64,000 nt of DNA from Phycisphaerae bacterium (GCA_016793805.1 JAEUIZ010000049.1:62001-126000); one strand, 5' to 3'. Shown: positions 43,922-53,215, numbered from the stretch's first letter. Translations and numbers: made by a program. The notes: a model not told the origin generated them from the sequence alone.

Positions 43922-44731
43922 TTACTCGCGTACAAGCCCTGACGCAAGATGCCGACGGAGCAGGGCGAGTCCCGTCAGGCCGCCCATTCCGAGCCAGGCG
44001 GCCGTGGGGAGCGGGATCACGCCAGTGGCGATAGAATGAAAGTCATTGCCGACGAAGTAGCCCAGCGATGCAGCGTCCCACTGGGTGAGGTACCCACCGG
44101 CCGGGCCGGCCTCGCCGTAGGTCGTAGTCAGCGTGCTGAGTTGGTGCATCCAGATGCTGACCTTTGAGTCGAATCCCATCCCGCGCCACGGCTGCCCCGT
44201 GGTGTAGGTGGGGTTGAACGAGTTGACGGAGGCGAGATTGACGTCAAAGGTCATCACGCGCTGGGCGCCGACGTTGGCGGCCGAAATCGCGTTGACAAAG
44301 CCGGCGGTCGTGCCGGTCACGATGCGGTCGGGTGCCTGATTTCCCGCGGTGGTCGCGTCGCCGTCGAGCCAACTGGAGAGGTTGTTCGCGCCGTTGTAGG
44401 CGTAGACGGAGATTCGGGGGTTCGCGAGCGAGCAGGCGTCGAAGTAGAGCATGGCGTACTGCCCGCCGCTGCCGTTGATCCCGGGCGAGTTGCTCAGCGA
44501 GAGCGCGAAGCCCTTGGTCGTCTGATTGCCGAACGTGACCGAGAAGCGGAGGCGTTGCGTGACGGTGTCATACGTCGAGGAGACGGAGCGGTAGATGCCC
44601 CCGGTGTTGTTGATGGCGTAGTTGGCACCCGGCTGGCCCGCGGTGAAGTTCCACTCGTACGTGGTGGCGGATGCGCGCGCAGCCGCCAACCCGATCACTG
44701 CTGCCGCAGTTGCCCAACTCGCCCGATTCAC
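43922..44731 (-). CDS. Secreted protein with PEP-CTERM-like anchor (paralogue B)
   Basis: 269 residues from GTG 44731, behind GGGAG. The signal MNRASWATAAAVIGLAAARASA precedes YEWNFTAGQPGANYAINNTGG, nearly the same as paralogue A. The end (VIPLPTAAWLGMGGLTGLALLRRHL) is again PEP-CTERM-like, but with an 8-residue tail after the Arg pair. Aligned features include DRIVTGTTAGF, MTFDVNLASVNSFNPTYTTGQPWRGM and SIWMHQLSTL. The spacing between the two genes is 95 bp, so they may be co-transcribed. Function unknown. Confidence 0.8.
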   Translation of the reverse strand: MNRASWATAAAVIGLAAARASATTYEWNFTAGQPGANYAINNTGGIYRSVSSTYDTVTQRLRFSVTFGNQTTKGFALSLSNSPGINGSGGQYAMLYFDACSLANPRISVYAYNGANNLSSWLDGDATTAGNQAPDRIVTGTTAGFVNAISAANVGAQRVMTFDVNLASVNSFNPTYTTGQPWRGMGFDSKVSIWMHQLSTLTTTYGEAGPAGGYLTQWDAASLGYFVGNDFHSIATGVIPLPTAAWLGMGGLTGLALLRRHLASGLVRE

Positions 44732-44926
44732 CCCAATCTCCCTTCGACATCCCGCCCAAGCCGCGCAGAACGCCCGGCCAAGTCGCCCACATCATAGGGG
44801 AGTGGCGACAGCGCGACGCGACGACGCCAGCGATTGTCGACCGATTCTGTTATCGGAACGATCCCCGAGCGTGGGCGTCGCCTTTCCGCTAGACTGCCGC
44901 CCTCAGCACGAAAGAAGGAGGCGACC

Positions 44927-46402
44927 GTGGTTGGAAAGTGTCTGGCAGTTCTCGCGTGTGGGCTGTTGCTCTTCGGGTGCACGCCCTCGAGCGCGTTCCG
45001 GGTGCGAATCGCGACCGATCCCGAGACGTCGATCGTCGCGGTCGAGAAGTCCGATGGCTCGACGGTGCAGAAGGAGCGCGCGGCACCGGCAGAGGTCACG
45101 TTGTCATTTGCCGACTCGCTCGCGAAGTACCAGGTGAAGGCAAACCCGACGGGCGGGGCGACGGAGAACTACAAGGCGACGGTGCGGACGCTGACCCGCG
45201 CGGACGTTGAGAAGTTGCCCGGGTCGGGTTCGACGAAGGAACTCGTGCTCCGGCTCGACGAGAAGCCGTACATCGAGATGGCGGACTACCAGGCGACATA
45301 CGACCCGAAGCGAGGCGGCTGGGTGGCGGTGAAGAGCCGGAAGCGGTCGTACACGCTGGAGACAGAGGACAACGCGTTGCTCCCGGACCGGGTGTACGCG
45401 TTCAAGGGGTGGGACGGGATCCGCGGTGCCGGGATCTCGCCGGATGGGAGCCGGATCGCCTTCGCGGGGTTCAAGGCGAAGCCCCCGCCGACGCCGGACC
45501 CGAAGGAGGCGAAGCAGCGCAAGAAGGATGAACCGCCGCCGGACCCGCTGGAAACCTCGGTGACCCCGGTGGCGTCGAGCGAGGTGCGCGCGGTGGTGCT
45601 CCGGTCGGGCGCCGAGCAGCCGATCAGCGATCCGAAGCGATTGACGTTCGACCCGAGTTTCTCTCCCGACGGGGAGTACGTGGTGTACGTGGGGATGTAC
45701 TCGCGGCCGGGGTTCACGGATATCTTCCGCCAGTTTGCGACGCGGCAGGGGGGGCGGTCGACGATCACGACGTACGCGAGGTCGGAGGCGGCGCTCAAGC
45801 CCAGCGAGGCCATGGGCGAGGTGCTGGTGTTCGGCCTGATGCTCGAGGACGCGTCGGTGCAGGACGACGCGAGCGTGATCGCGAGGAAGGGCCTCGCGGG
45901 GTATGACACCAACCTGGGCCAGGGGACGCAGCCGGCGATCTCGCCCGACGGCAAGCGGTTCGCCTACATCAGCAAGGGCGACCTGTACGTCCGCGACATC
46001 GACGGAAGCGGCATCCTCCGCCTCACGTTCGACGCGGACGAGATCACGCGGCGGTATCGCGAGAAACTCACGAACCCGATGGACCAGCAGCGATTCGAGA
46101 TGTACGAGCGCGACCATCTGTTCTCGGCGTACTCGCACCCGACATGGACGCCCGACGGGCGGTTTGTGGTGTTCTCGTCGATGCGGAACGCGGACCCGGA
46201 AGGCCGTCCAAACGAGGACATCTTTGCGATCCCGACGAACGGGAGCGGGACGCTGATCGCGCTGACGACCAACCCATCGGCGGACCGGCTGCCGATGATC
46301 GCCAAGGACGGGCTGAGCGTGTATTTCGTCTCGAACCGCGGGAAGCAGTGGGGGCTTTGGCGGATCGACGCCCCGGCAGAGATCCGGCCCGCGAGCAACT
46401 GA
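44927..46402 (+). CDS. PD40 beta-propeller lipoprotein
   Basis: 491 residues from GTG 44927 (AAGGAGG 6 nt upstream, better than the ATG at 44834). Signal and lipobox: CLAVLACGLLLFGCTPSS. An N-terminal beta-domain (about 25-130) resembles PEGA-type text (SFADSLAKYQVKANPTGG). Propeller blades follow: GAGISPDGSRIAFAG, PSFSPDGEYVVYVG, PAISPDGKRFAYIS, PTWTPDGRFVVFSS and LSVYFVSNRG. A second TolB-like periplasmic lipoprotein in the window, unlinked to Tol-Pal genes here. Confidence 0.8.
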   Translation: MVGKCLAVLACGLLLFGCTPSSAFRVRIATDPETSIVAVEKSDGSTVQKERAAPAEVTLSFADSLAKYQVKANPTGGATENYKATVRTLTRADVEKLPGSGSTKELVLRLDEKPYIEMADYQATYDPKRGGWVAVKSRKRSYTLETEDNALLPDRVYAFKGWDGIRGAGISPDGSRIAFAGFKAKPPPTPDPKEAKQRKKDEPPPDPLETSVTPVASSEVRAVVLRSGAEQPISDPKRLTFDPSFSPDGEYVVYVGMYSRPGFTDIFRQFATRQGGRSTITTYARSEAALKPSEAMGEVLVFGLMLEDASVQDDASVIARKGLAGYDTNLGQGTQPAISPDGKRFAYISKGDLYVRDIDGSGILRLTFDADEITRRYREKLTNPMDQQRFEMYERDHLFSAYSHPTWTPDGRFVVFSSMRNADPEGRPNEDIFAIPTNGSGTLIALTTNPSADRLPMIAKDGLSVYFVSNRGKQWGLWRIDAPAEIRPASN

Positions 46403-46448
46403 TCGGCGACCACTGGACGATCGAGCACTACCCGCTGGGCCGGCTGCG

Positions 46449-46976
46449 TCAGTCCATCGCCCTGACGTACACGACCTTGTCGTCACCGGGGGCGTAGAAG
46501 TCGCGCAGGCGAGCCTCTTCGGTGTAGCCGCAGCGGACGTAGAACGACCGCGTCGGGGCGTAGAGGTCTCGGGAGGAGGTCTCCACGTAGACCCGCCGAC
46601 CCCTGGCGATCGTGCCTCCGTCCGGCGCGGGCAACCCCTCGGCCATGCGGCGCTCGGCCTCGCGCATCAGGCGTGCACCCAGGCCGCGACCCTGGTGCGC
46701 CGCGTCCACCGCGACCCAGTAGAGATCGAAACTGCCCACGGTGCAGGCGATAGGACCGAAGCACGCGTAGCCGATCGTGCTGCCCGACGCGTCGTCGGCA
46801 AAGAGGAAGTAGTACTCGCTCGCCAGACCCTTGGCGAGCCGCTCGGCGACCAGTTCGACGGCGACATCGACCTCGAAGTCGTGGAAGAACCCGGTGGAGG
46901 CGACGATCCGGCGCACGGCCTCGGCGTCGCTCGGTCGCGGCTCGTCGCGGAGCGTGATGGACTCGGGCCCGGTCAC
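46449..46976 (-). CDS. GNAT family N-acetyltransferase
   Basis: 175 residues from GTG 46976, overlapping the upstream ATP-grasp stop (GTGA). GNAT landmarks: FHDFEVDVAVELVAERL, YWVAVDAAHQGRGLGARLMREAERR (acetyl-CoA-binding Q/RxxGxG/A loop) and SFYVRCGYTEEARLRDFYAPGDDKVVYVR. Last gene of a three-gene translationally coupled operon with two ATP-grasp enzymes; it may acetylate the amine of their amino-acid or peptide product (inference). Confidence 0.9.
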   Translation of the reverse strand: MTGPESITLRDEPRPSDAEAVRRIVASTGFFHDFEVDVAVELVAERLAKGLASEYYFLFADDASGSTIGYACFGPIACTVGSFDLYWVAVDAAHQGRGLGARLMREAERRMAEGLPAPDGGTIARGRRVYVETSSRDLYAPTRSFYVRCGYTEEARLRDFYAPGDDKVVYVRAMD

Positions 46977-47962
46977 TCGGCGTCCTCGATGATCTGCGCG
47001 ATCGCGTCCGCGAAGGAGAGGCCCGCCTCCGCGACGGCCGCGGCGAAGCCCGCGTCGGGCGAGAGGCAGGGGTTCGCGTTCACGTCGATCACCCAGGGCG
47101 TCCCGCCGTCATCGATTCTCAGATCCACGCGCGCCCAGCCGCGGAGTCCAAACAGCGACCAGCAGCGAGAAACCACGTCCGCGATCGAGCGGGCCAACTC
47201 GGGCTCAGATTCCGCAAGGAACTCTCGCACCGTGTCGTGGTACGCGGTCGCAGCGGGGTCCCACTTGGCGCGAAAGCCCACGACCCGCGGGCGTCCCTCG
47301 GCGTACCCGCGAAAGACCATCTCGGCCAGCGGGAGCACCCGCCCGGCGAGCACGGCAACGTTGAACTCGCGCCCGTGGACGTATCGCTCGACGAAGCCCT
47401 CGCCCCCGAGCGAGCCCAGCCGCGGGCGGAGGGCGTTCGCGAGCGTGCGCGCCCGATCCGCGTCGGTGCCCCCGGCGATCTCGACGACCGAGTCTTCGTC
47501 AAGGCCGCGCGAGGCGTGCTCCCAGACCGACTTGATGATCCATCGTCCCGGCGCGGCGGTCGCCAGCGGATCGGCGAGTGCCGCGGCGTCGAGCCAGTCA
47601 GGCGTCGGGACGCCCGCGGCGCGGAGCAGTCGCTTGGCGAGCGTCTTGTGGGTCGCGGCGAACATCGCGCTCGAGCCCGCGCCGGTGAAGCGGACGCCGA
47701 GCGATTCGAGGAGGCCCGGGACAACGGGCGCGAGCCGGCCGTGCCCGCCGAGCGACTCGACGAGGTTGAAGCAGAGGTCGGGCGGGTCGCGCCGGAGTCG
47801 CTCCGTCAGCGTCGCGAGGTCGAGGTCGCAGGGCAGGGTGGAGACACGCCAGCCCAGCGAGCGCAGCGCCGACTCGACCGCGGCCACCTGCTCGAGCACG
47901 TCCAAATCGTCCGGCCCCGAGTCCGGGCGCACGCGATCGTGCAGGATCGCCGCGAGTCTCAT
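46973..47962 (-). CDS. ATP-grasp ligase, D-alanine-D-alanine ligase-like (second of pair)
   Basis: 329 residues from ATG 47962, overlapping the upstream gene by ATGA. N-terminal Rossmann-like MRLAAILHDRV and DLCFNLVESLGGHGRLAPVVPGLLESLGVRFTG match the Ddl N-domain. ATP-grasp residues: WIIKSVWEHASRGLDEDSVV, GFVERYVHGREFNVAVL, WARVDLRIDDGGTPWVIDVNANPCL. The signature EINxxPG of true Ddl is replaced by DVNANPCL, so substrate may differ. Confidence 0.85.
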   Translation of the reverse strand: MRLAAILHDRVRPDSGPDDLDVLEQVAAVESALRSLGWRVSTLPCDLDLATLTERLRRDPPDLCFNLVESLGGHGRLAPVVPGLLESLGVRFTGAGSSAMFAATHKTLAKRLLRAAGVPTPDWLDAAALADPLATAAPGRWIIKSVWEHASRGLDEDSVVEIAGGTDADRARTLANALRPRLGSLGGEGFVERYVHGREFNVAVLAGRVLPLAEMVFRGYAEGRPRVVGFRAKWDPAATAYHDTVREFLAESEPELARSIADVVSRCWSLFGLRGWARVDLRIDDGGTPWVIDVNANPCLSPDAGFAAAVAEAGLSFADAIAQIIEDAE

Positions 47963-49002
47963 CGTGCCGGCCCCGGCGCGGCGCGCAGCCCGGGGATCGG
48001 GAGCGCGGGCTTTCGCTCGCCGACTCGCGTCGCGGCGGAGCGCACGATCTCAGCGATCAGGTCGTCGTAGGTCATGCCGGCCAGGCGAGCGAGGATCGGG
48101 AGGTCGGACTTGACCGGGTGCAGCCCCGCGAGGGGGTTGATCTCGATGAAGTTCAGCCGGCCGCGGGCGTCGGCGCGGACATCGACTCGCCCGGCATCAC
48201 GGCAACCCAGCGCCCGATAGGCCGCCAGCGCGACCCCGTACGCCTCGTCGCGGATCGGCCCGTCGGCGAGGCTGTACCGGCAGCGCTCGCGCCAGTGCTC
48301 CTTGTTGTCAAACGAGTAGACGCCGGGGTCGGCCTTGTCGGTGAGGTGGACCTCCATCGCGCCGAGGCATCGCGCGAGCGGCCCGGTGCCGACGATGCCG
48401 ACGGTCATCTCGCGGCCGGGGAGGTACTCCTCGACGAGCACGGGCTGCCGGTAGCGCTCGAGGAGCGTCTCGCAGACGGGTGCGAGGTCCTCGCGCCGGC
48501 GGACCCACGACGAGGCCGTCACCCCCTTGCTCGAGCCCTCGGCCACGGGCTTTGCAAAGAGCGGCACAGGCAGGTCCACGCGGGCGATGTCGTCGGGCGA
48601 TGTGACGACCGCAAACGCGGCGGTGGGCACTCCGGCGTCGCGCACCACGCGCTTGGTCATCGCCTTGTGCAGCGAGAGCGAGCACACGAGCGGATCGGAG
48701 AAGGTGTAGGGCACGCCGAACAGGTCGAGCACGGTGGGCACCTGGGCCTCGCGGGCGATGCCTGTCTGGCTCAGGCCCTCGGCGATGTTGAAGACAAGGT
48801 CCCAGGGGGCGGACCGAGACTCGCGGAGCCGGCCGATCAACGCGCCGACTGTGCCGACGCGATCGGTGGTGTGCCCGAGGTGCTGGAGCGCCCCTTCGAG
48901 GCCGGCGACGACCTCGAGGGAGTCAAACTCGGCGGTGTCGTCGTCGGACCAGCCGGCAGCGAGGTAGTCGTCGCGGAGGTCGTAGGTCAGGCCGATGCGC
49001 AT
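47959..49002 (-). CDS. ATP-grasp ligase, D-alanine-D-alanine ligase-like (first of pair)
   Basis: 347 residues from ATG 49002 (MRIGLTYDLRDDYLAAGWSD). DLVFNIAEGLSQTGIAREAQVPTVLDLFGVPYTFSDP is the Ddl-type N-domain; LFAKPVAEGSSKGVTASSWV, LVEEYLPGREMTVGIVG and LNFIEINPLAGLHPVKSDLP are ATP-grasp active-site parts close to Ddl. First gene of the operon, divergent from nothing near; acyl-CoA dehydrogenase follows upstream on the same strand. Two different Ddl-like enzymes in one operon suggest sequential amide bonds; no mur gene is adjacent. Confidence 0.86.
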   Translation of the reverse strand: MRIGLTYDLRDDYLAAGWSDDDTAEFDSLEVVAGLEGALQHLGHTTDRVGTVGALIGRLRESRSAPWDLVFNIAEGLSQTGIAREAQVPTVLDLFGVPYTFSDPLVCSLSLHKAMTKRVVRDAGVPTAAFAVVTSPDDIARVDLPVPLFAKPVAEGSSKGVTASSWVRRREDLAPVCETLLERYRQPVLVEEYLPGREMTVGIVGTGPLARCLGAMEVHLTDKADPGVYSFDNKEHWRERCRYSLADGPIRDEAYGVALAAYRALGCRDAGRVDVRADARGRLNFIEINPLAGLHPVKSDLPILARLAGMTYDDLIAEIVRSAATRVGERKPALPIPGLRAAPGPAR

Positions 49003-49068
49003 GACGGCAAGCGTACCCGACCGCGGGGCTCGCCGCGCCAGACGCAAAGCCATCGCCTCGGCGCCCGC

Positions 49069-51090
49069 CTACTGGCGCTGGGCGGCCATCTCCGCCGACT
49101 CGTGGGCGCTGTGCCCAGCGCCGGGGAACTGCTTGATGGCGTCCTGCTTCCGATGGCGTCCGGTGCCCTGGGCGCCGGGCGCGGGGGTGCGCTCGGGGAT
49201 GGAGAACTCCGAGTTGGGGAGAGTGTCGGAGTATCGAAGCGCCATGGCACTGGCCTTGAGCATGGTGTCGTCGGCGTTCTCGTAGAGTTCGCGGAAGTTG
49301 GTGTGGATCGCGCACTCGGCGATCTCGAAGAAGTGCATGGCGGCCGCGCGGTTGCGCTCGAACTCCGCGTCACCCGCGCTGCCTTGTCCGTTGAGCGTGC
49401 GCAGGTCGTGGTCGAGTTTGCTCAGCGTGCAGGCCCAGGCGTGGAGCCAGACGGCCGAATCGGCGACGCGCGCCTGGACCGCTTGCCGCGTGATGATCGC
49501 CTCGGCGTAGCGGCGGCTGGCCTGCTTGAACTGGTGGCTGTGCTCGCGAACGGTCCGGCAGAAGTGGTCCGCCGCGTCGCGAAGGCTCGGGTGGATGGTG
49601 CGGATCGACGGCAGGCGCCGGCGGATGCCGCCGAAGAGTTCCAAGCCCAGCGGGACCGCGGCCTTGAGCACCATGGGGCGCGAGAGGTTCTTGACGATCC
49701 GGATCAGGTTGCCCCCCAGGCCCTCGTCCTTGTTCCAGCCGACGGCCTGCTGGACGGTGAGCATCTTCTCGGCGAGTTGTTTGCCGCCATAGGCGAAGAT
49801 GAACGACTGCATCACCTCGTTGGCGCCCTCGACGATGAGGTTGATGCGCGAGTCGCGGAAGATCCGCTCGACCTCGTTCTCGGTCATGTAGCCCTCGCCG
49901 CCCATGATCTGGAGCGAGTCGTTGACGGCCTGCCAGCCCATCTCGGAGCAGAAGACCTTGCAGATGGCGGTCTCGAGCATGATGTCCTCGTCATGCCGGT
50001 CGAGCATGCCGGTGGTCATATAGAGGACAGCGTCCATGGCGTAGCAGAGAGCGGCCATGTGGGCGATGCGCTTCTGTACCAACTCGAAGTCCGCGAGCGG
50101 GCGCTGGAACTGGTAGCGGGTCTGGGCCCACTTGATGCCCTGGTCCATCGCGCGGCGGGCGCCGCCGAGCATCCCCGCCGAGAGCGTGCACCGGCCGTAG
50201 TTGAGACACGTGAGCGCGACGTTGAGCCCGCGGCCCTCGTGGTGGAGGAGGTTGAACTTGGGGACGCGGACGTTGGTGAAGCGGATGCGGGCCTGCCAGG
50301 TCCCGCGGATGCCGCACTTGCTGCGGTTCTTCTGGAAGATGTCGACGCCCGGCATGTCGGGGGTGCAGACGAGGGCGGAGACCTTCTCGGTCTCCTTGCC
50401 GGTCTTGGGGTCGGTGATCTTCTGGCGGGCCATGACCGTGAAGATCGCGGAGAGGGCGCCCGAGGTGGCCCACTTTTTCTCGCCGTTGAGGATGTAGGTC
50501 TGGGTGGCGGGGTCGAACTCGCAGCGGGTCTCCTGGCCGCCGGCATCGCACCCGACGTTGGGCTCGGAGAGGCAGAAGGCGCTGAGCCAGTCCTTGGCGA
50601 GGTGGGGGAGCCAGAGCCGTTTCTGCTCGTCGGTCCCGAAGAGCATGATGGCCTTGCAGCCGATGGACTGATGGGCCGAGACGAGCACGGCGGTGGAGCC
50701 GCAGTATGCACCGATGCGCTCGAGCACGCGGTTGTAACTGGTGATGCCCATGCCCAACCCGCCGTGCTCCTTCGGGATGGTCATGCCGAGCACGCCCAGG
50801 TCGAAGAGCCGCTGGATCACCCAGTCGGGGATCTCCTGCTCCTGGTCGATGTGGACGGCCGGGTGCTCGTTGCGGAGGTACTCATCGAGCCGAGCGAGCA
50901 ACTGGTCGCACTCGGCCTGCTCCTTGGGGTCGGTCTGCGGATAGGGGAACACCAGGTCGTCGCGCAGGTTGCCCCAGAACATGTTCTTGACGAAGCCCAT
51001 GGACGAGGGCTCGGGCCCGAGGAGCGACTCGGCATCCTCGATCAGCTTTCGGTCCTTGTCCGCCATTTTCATCGACTTGAGGTCGGCCAT
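49069..51090 (-). CDS. Acyl-CoA dehydrogenase, long (VLCAD-like) form
   Basis: 673 residues from ATG 51090. FAD-dependent alpha,beta-oxidation of acyl-CoA. Core motifs: IPKEHGGLGM, SAFCLSEPNVGCDAG, GEKKWATSGALS, QFQRPLADFELVQ, LQIMGGEGYMTENEVERIFRD, and LIVEGANEVMQ with the probable catalytic Glu421. The extra ~200-residue C-terminal helical region matches the VLCAD/ACAD9 layout, well beyond the ~390 residues of isovaleryl-CoA dehydrogenase. Neighbours are crotonases and HMG-CoA lyase, so branched-chain or fatty acyl-CoA oxidation is likely. Confidence 0.92.
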   Translation of the reverse strand: MADLKSMKMADKDRKLIEDAESLLGPEPSSMGFVKNMFWGNLRDDLVFPYPQTDPKEQAECDQLLARLDEYLRNEHPAVHIDQEQEIPDWVIQRLFDLGVLGMTIPKEHGGLGMGITSYNRVLERIGAYCGSTAVLVSAHQSIGCKAIMLFGTDEQKRLWLPHLAKDWLSAFCLSEPNVGCDAGGQETRCEFDPATQTYILNGEKKWATSGALSAIFTVMARQKITDPKTGKETEKVSALVCTPDMPGVDIFQKNRSKCGIRGTWQARIRFTNVRVPKFNLLHHEGRGLNVALTCLNYGRCTLSAGMLGGARRAMDQGIKWAQTRYQFQRPLADFELVQKRIAHMAALCYAMDAVLYMTTGMLDRHDEDIMLETAICKVFCSEMGWQAVNDSLQIMGGEGYMTENEVERIFRDSRINLIVEGANEVMQSFIFAYGGKQLAEKMLTVQQAVGWNKDEGLGGNLIRIVKNLSRPMVLKAAVPLGLELFGGIRRRLPSIRTIHPSLRDAADHFCRTVREHSHQFKQASRRYAEAIITRQAVQARVADSAVWLHAWACTLSKLDHDLRTLNGQGSAGDAEFERNRAAAMHFFEIAECAIHTNFRELYENADDTMLKASAMALRYSDTLPNSEFSIPERTPAPGAQGTGRHRKQDAIKQFPGAGHSAHESAEMAAQRQ

Positions 51091-51129
51091 TGTGATTGTC
51101 TCGACGTGAATGGGCGGGGCCCGTGGGCC

Positions 51130-52035
51130 TCACCGCTTCGACTTGGCGAAGAACGCCTCCAGGGCGGCTCGCGCCTCGGGGGTGTGCCGCAGTCGCACCA
51201 GGTGTTTCCTCTCGCACTCCAGCGCGGCGGGATAACCGCGCGACAAGCCAACATCGACCGCATCCGCAACGGCAGACGCGGAGGCAGTGGCGGGAAGTTC
51301 GGGCCGAACCGCGTCGAGCGCCGCGAGCACCGAGGCCGCGAACCGCCCGCGCCCGATCCACCGCAGCGGCGAGCCGTCGCGCTCCGCCCGGCGTTGCTCC
51401 ACCACCCACGCCTTCGCGGTCGCAATCAGGTCCGCCGACGTAGCCGCCACGCGGTCGAACAGCCCCGCCGCGACGGCCTCGTCAAACGTCATCGGGTGGC
51501 CCGAGGCGGTGCGACGGATCGCCTCACTCGGGTCCATCCGTGCAGGGAGTAGGTTCGTTCCGCCCCAGCCTGGGCAGATCGCCAAACCGGCCTCGGGGAG
51601 CCCCACCGGATAGGGCTTGCCGGGCTGCCCGTCGCGTGCGGGCGGGGGTGCGGCGATGAGCCCGTCGCAGTGCATAGCCAGTTCGAGCCCGCCACCCAAG
51701 GCCGCCCCGTTGATCGCCGCCGCCGTCGGGAACGGGAGATCGGCGATCAGCCCGAAGACCGAACTGCCGTACGCAAGGTATCGATCGAGCGCGGCATCGT
51801 CGAGGTCGCGGATCGCGTTCAGGTCCGCCCCGGCGACGAAGACCCGCTCCGAGGCCGACGCGACCACAAGCCCGCGAAGGTCGCGCGGGAGCGCTCGAAG
51901 GGTCGCCTCGAGCCGGCGAAAGAGGTCGAGATCGAGCACGACCACCGGCTTGCCGGGCTGCTCGAGGCGCACAACCGCCACCCCCGCGTGCGGGCCTGCG
52001 GCGTCGCGATGGATGGTGAAGGCCTCGGCGGTCAT
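51130..52035 (-). CDS. Enoyl-CoA hydratase/isomerase with both catalytic Glu
   Basis: 301 residues from ATG 52035. Crotonase fold: VFVAGADLNAIRDL (oxyanion hole), INGAALGGGLELAMHCD with Glu at the first catalytic position, and VGLPEAGLAICPGWGGT with the second catalytic Glu, as in rat enoyl-CoA hydratase. Resembles the N-terminal domain of FadB/FadJ. Sits 40 bp upstream of the acyl-CoA dehydrogenase and probably acts next in the same pathway. Confidence 0.9.
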   Translation of the reverse strand: MTAEAFTIHRDAAGPHAGVAVVRLEQPGKPVVVLDLDLFRRLEATLRALPRDLRGLVVASASERVFVAGADLNAIRDLDDAALDRYLAYGSSVFGLIADLPFPTAAAINGAALGGGLELAMHCDGLIAAPPPARDGQPGKPYPVGLPEAGLAICPGWGGTNLLPARMDPSEAIRRTASGHPMTFDEAVAAGLFDRVAATSADLIATAKAWVVEQRRAERDGSPLRWIGRGRFAASVLAALDAVRPELPATASASAVADAVDVGLSRGYPAALECERKHLVRLRHTPEARAALEAFFAKSKR

Positions 52036-52155
52036 GGCGAAAAAGCGCGCGAAAACGGGCGAGAAACTCTCGCGCGGCTAGTGTAGGCGGCGCGGGCCGC
52101 GCCGTCTGCGAGCGATACGAGATTCTGGACCCGCGCGAGCGACGATCGCCGCTGC

Positions 52156-52917
52156 TCATCCACCCAACTTGGCGCGGAGCATCGCCTGGGCCTCGGGTGA
52201 CGACAGCACGTCGGCAGAGAGCGCCGCGCCCCGCTCGGCCAAGGTTGCGTCGAGCGAGCCATCGAGGTCATTCAGGAGCGCCTTGGTGGCGCGAAGGGCC
52301 CTGGGGCCTCCGGTAGCGAGCCGAGCGGCGGCGCCTTCCACCGCGGCGTCGAGGTCCGCCAGCGTCGGGACGCACGCGTCCACGATCCCCAGTTCGTGCG
52401 CCCGCTGCCCGGTCATCACGCCGCCCGACAGCAGGACGTGCCGCGCCCGGCCGGCGCCGATCTTGCGCACCAGCCACGGCGCGACCACGGCCGGACAGAC
52501 GCCCAGGTCCACCTCCGGAAAACCCATCTTGGAATCGGCGTGGGTGATGGCGGTGTCGCAGACCGTCGCGAGGCCGCAGCCACCGCCGATCGCCGCGCCG
52601 TTCACTCGCGCCACAGTGACCATCGGCAAGTTCCGAAGTGCGACGGTCAGCCGGGCAAGCGACGTGAGCAGTTGGTTCGGCAGCCTCGCGGCAAGACCTG
52701 CGTCGGTCGCGACCGCCTTGAGGTCCATCCCAGCGCAGAACGCCTTGCCAGCGCCCGTGACGACGAGCACCGTGATGTCGCTTCGCGAGGCGAGTTCGCC
52801 CACGCGCGAATGCAACGCGGCGAGCAGGTCGATCGAGAGCGAGTTGCGTGCCTCCGGGCGATTCAGCGTCAGCGTGGCCCGGGGCGGCGCGATGTTGAGC
52901 AGGGCGAGGTCGGTCAT
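52156..52917 (-). CDS. Enoyl-CoA hydratase, methylglutaconyl-CoA hydratase (LiuC)-like
   Basis: 253 residues from ATG 52917. FCAGMDLKAVA marks the oxyanion hole. NGAAIGGGCGLATVCDTAITHA has Gly where the first catalytic Glu usually is, while MGFPEVDLGVCPAVVAPWLV keeps the second. That combination and the PAVVAPWLV stretch resemble LiuC/GnyH from leucine and isoprenoid degradation, in keeping with the HMG-CoA lyase upstream. Specificity is inferred. Confidence 0.85.
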   Translation of the reverse strand: MTDLALLNIAPPRATLTLNRPEARNSLSIDLLAALHSRVGELASRSDITVLVVTGAGKAFCAGMDLKAVATDAGLAARLPNQLLTSLARLTVALRNLPMVTVARVNGAAIGGGCGLATVCDTAITHADSKMGFPEVDLGVCPAVVAPWLVRKIGAGRARHVLLSGGVMTGQRAHELGIVDACVPTLADLDAAVEGAAARLATGGPRALRATKALLNDLDGSLDATLAERGAALSADVLSSPEAQAMLRAKLGG

Positions 52918-52955
52918 GGGCAGGGCTCGACGGGGAACAAAGCGTACGATGTTGC

Positions 52956-53189
52956 GTGGGCGAACTTGAGCGCCGTTGCCTCCGGTGTCGCTACGACCTG
53001 CGCGGGATCGCGCCGGGCTCGACTTGCCCGGAGTGCGGCACGCGGGCGGACGATCCCGGCTCCTTGTTGAACGCACGGGTGCGAGTGGTTCGCGGGCTTC
53101 GGAGGCTTGAGTCCGGGCTGCTGCTGCCGCTGGCGATCCTCGTGTGTGCCGCGCTGCTGGTGCTGATCGCCACCGCGCTGATGATGTAG
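52956..53189 (+). CDS. Zinc-ribbon mini-membrane protein
   Basis: 77 residues from GTG 52956. CLRCRYDLRGI and CPECGTRADD form a four-Cys zinc ribbon; a single TM helix follows (LLLPLAILVCAALLVLIATA). The CxxC-YDLRG-CPECG layout is common in planctomycete small proteins. It lies on the opposite strand inside the crotonase cluster, 38 bp from the divergent start of the LiuC-like gene. Function unknown. Confidence 0.8.
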   Translation: MGELERRCLRCRYDLRGIAPGSTCPECGTRADDPGSLLNARVRVVRGLRRLESGLLLPLAILVCAALLVLIATALMM

Positions 53190-53215
53190 CGCGGCATCGC
53201 GCTCGCCGCGGCGGC

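Noticed and set aside
48118-51552. 1144-codon plus-strand ORF
   Set aside because: Antisense to the ATP-grasp, acyl-CoA dehydrogenase and crotonase genes, whose motifs are unmistakable.
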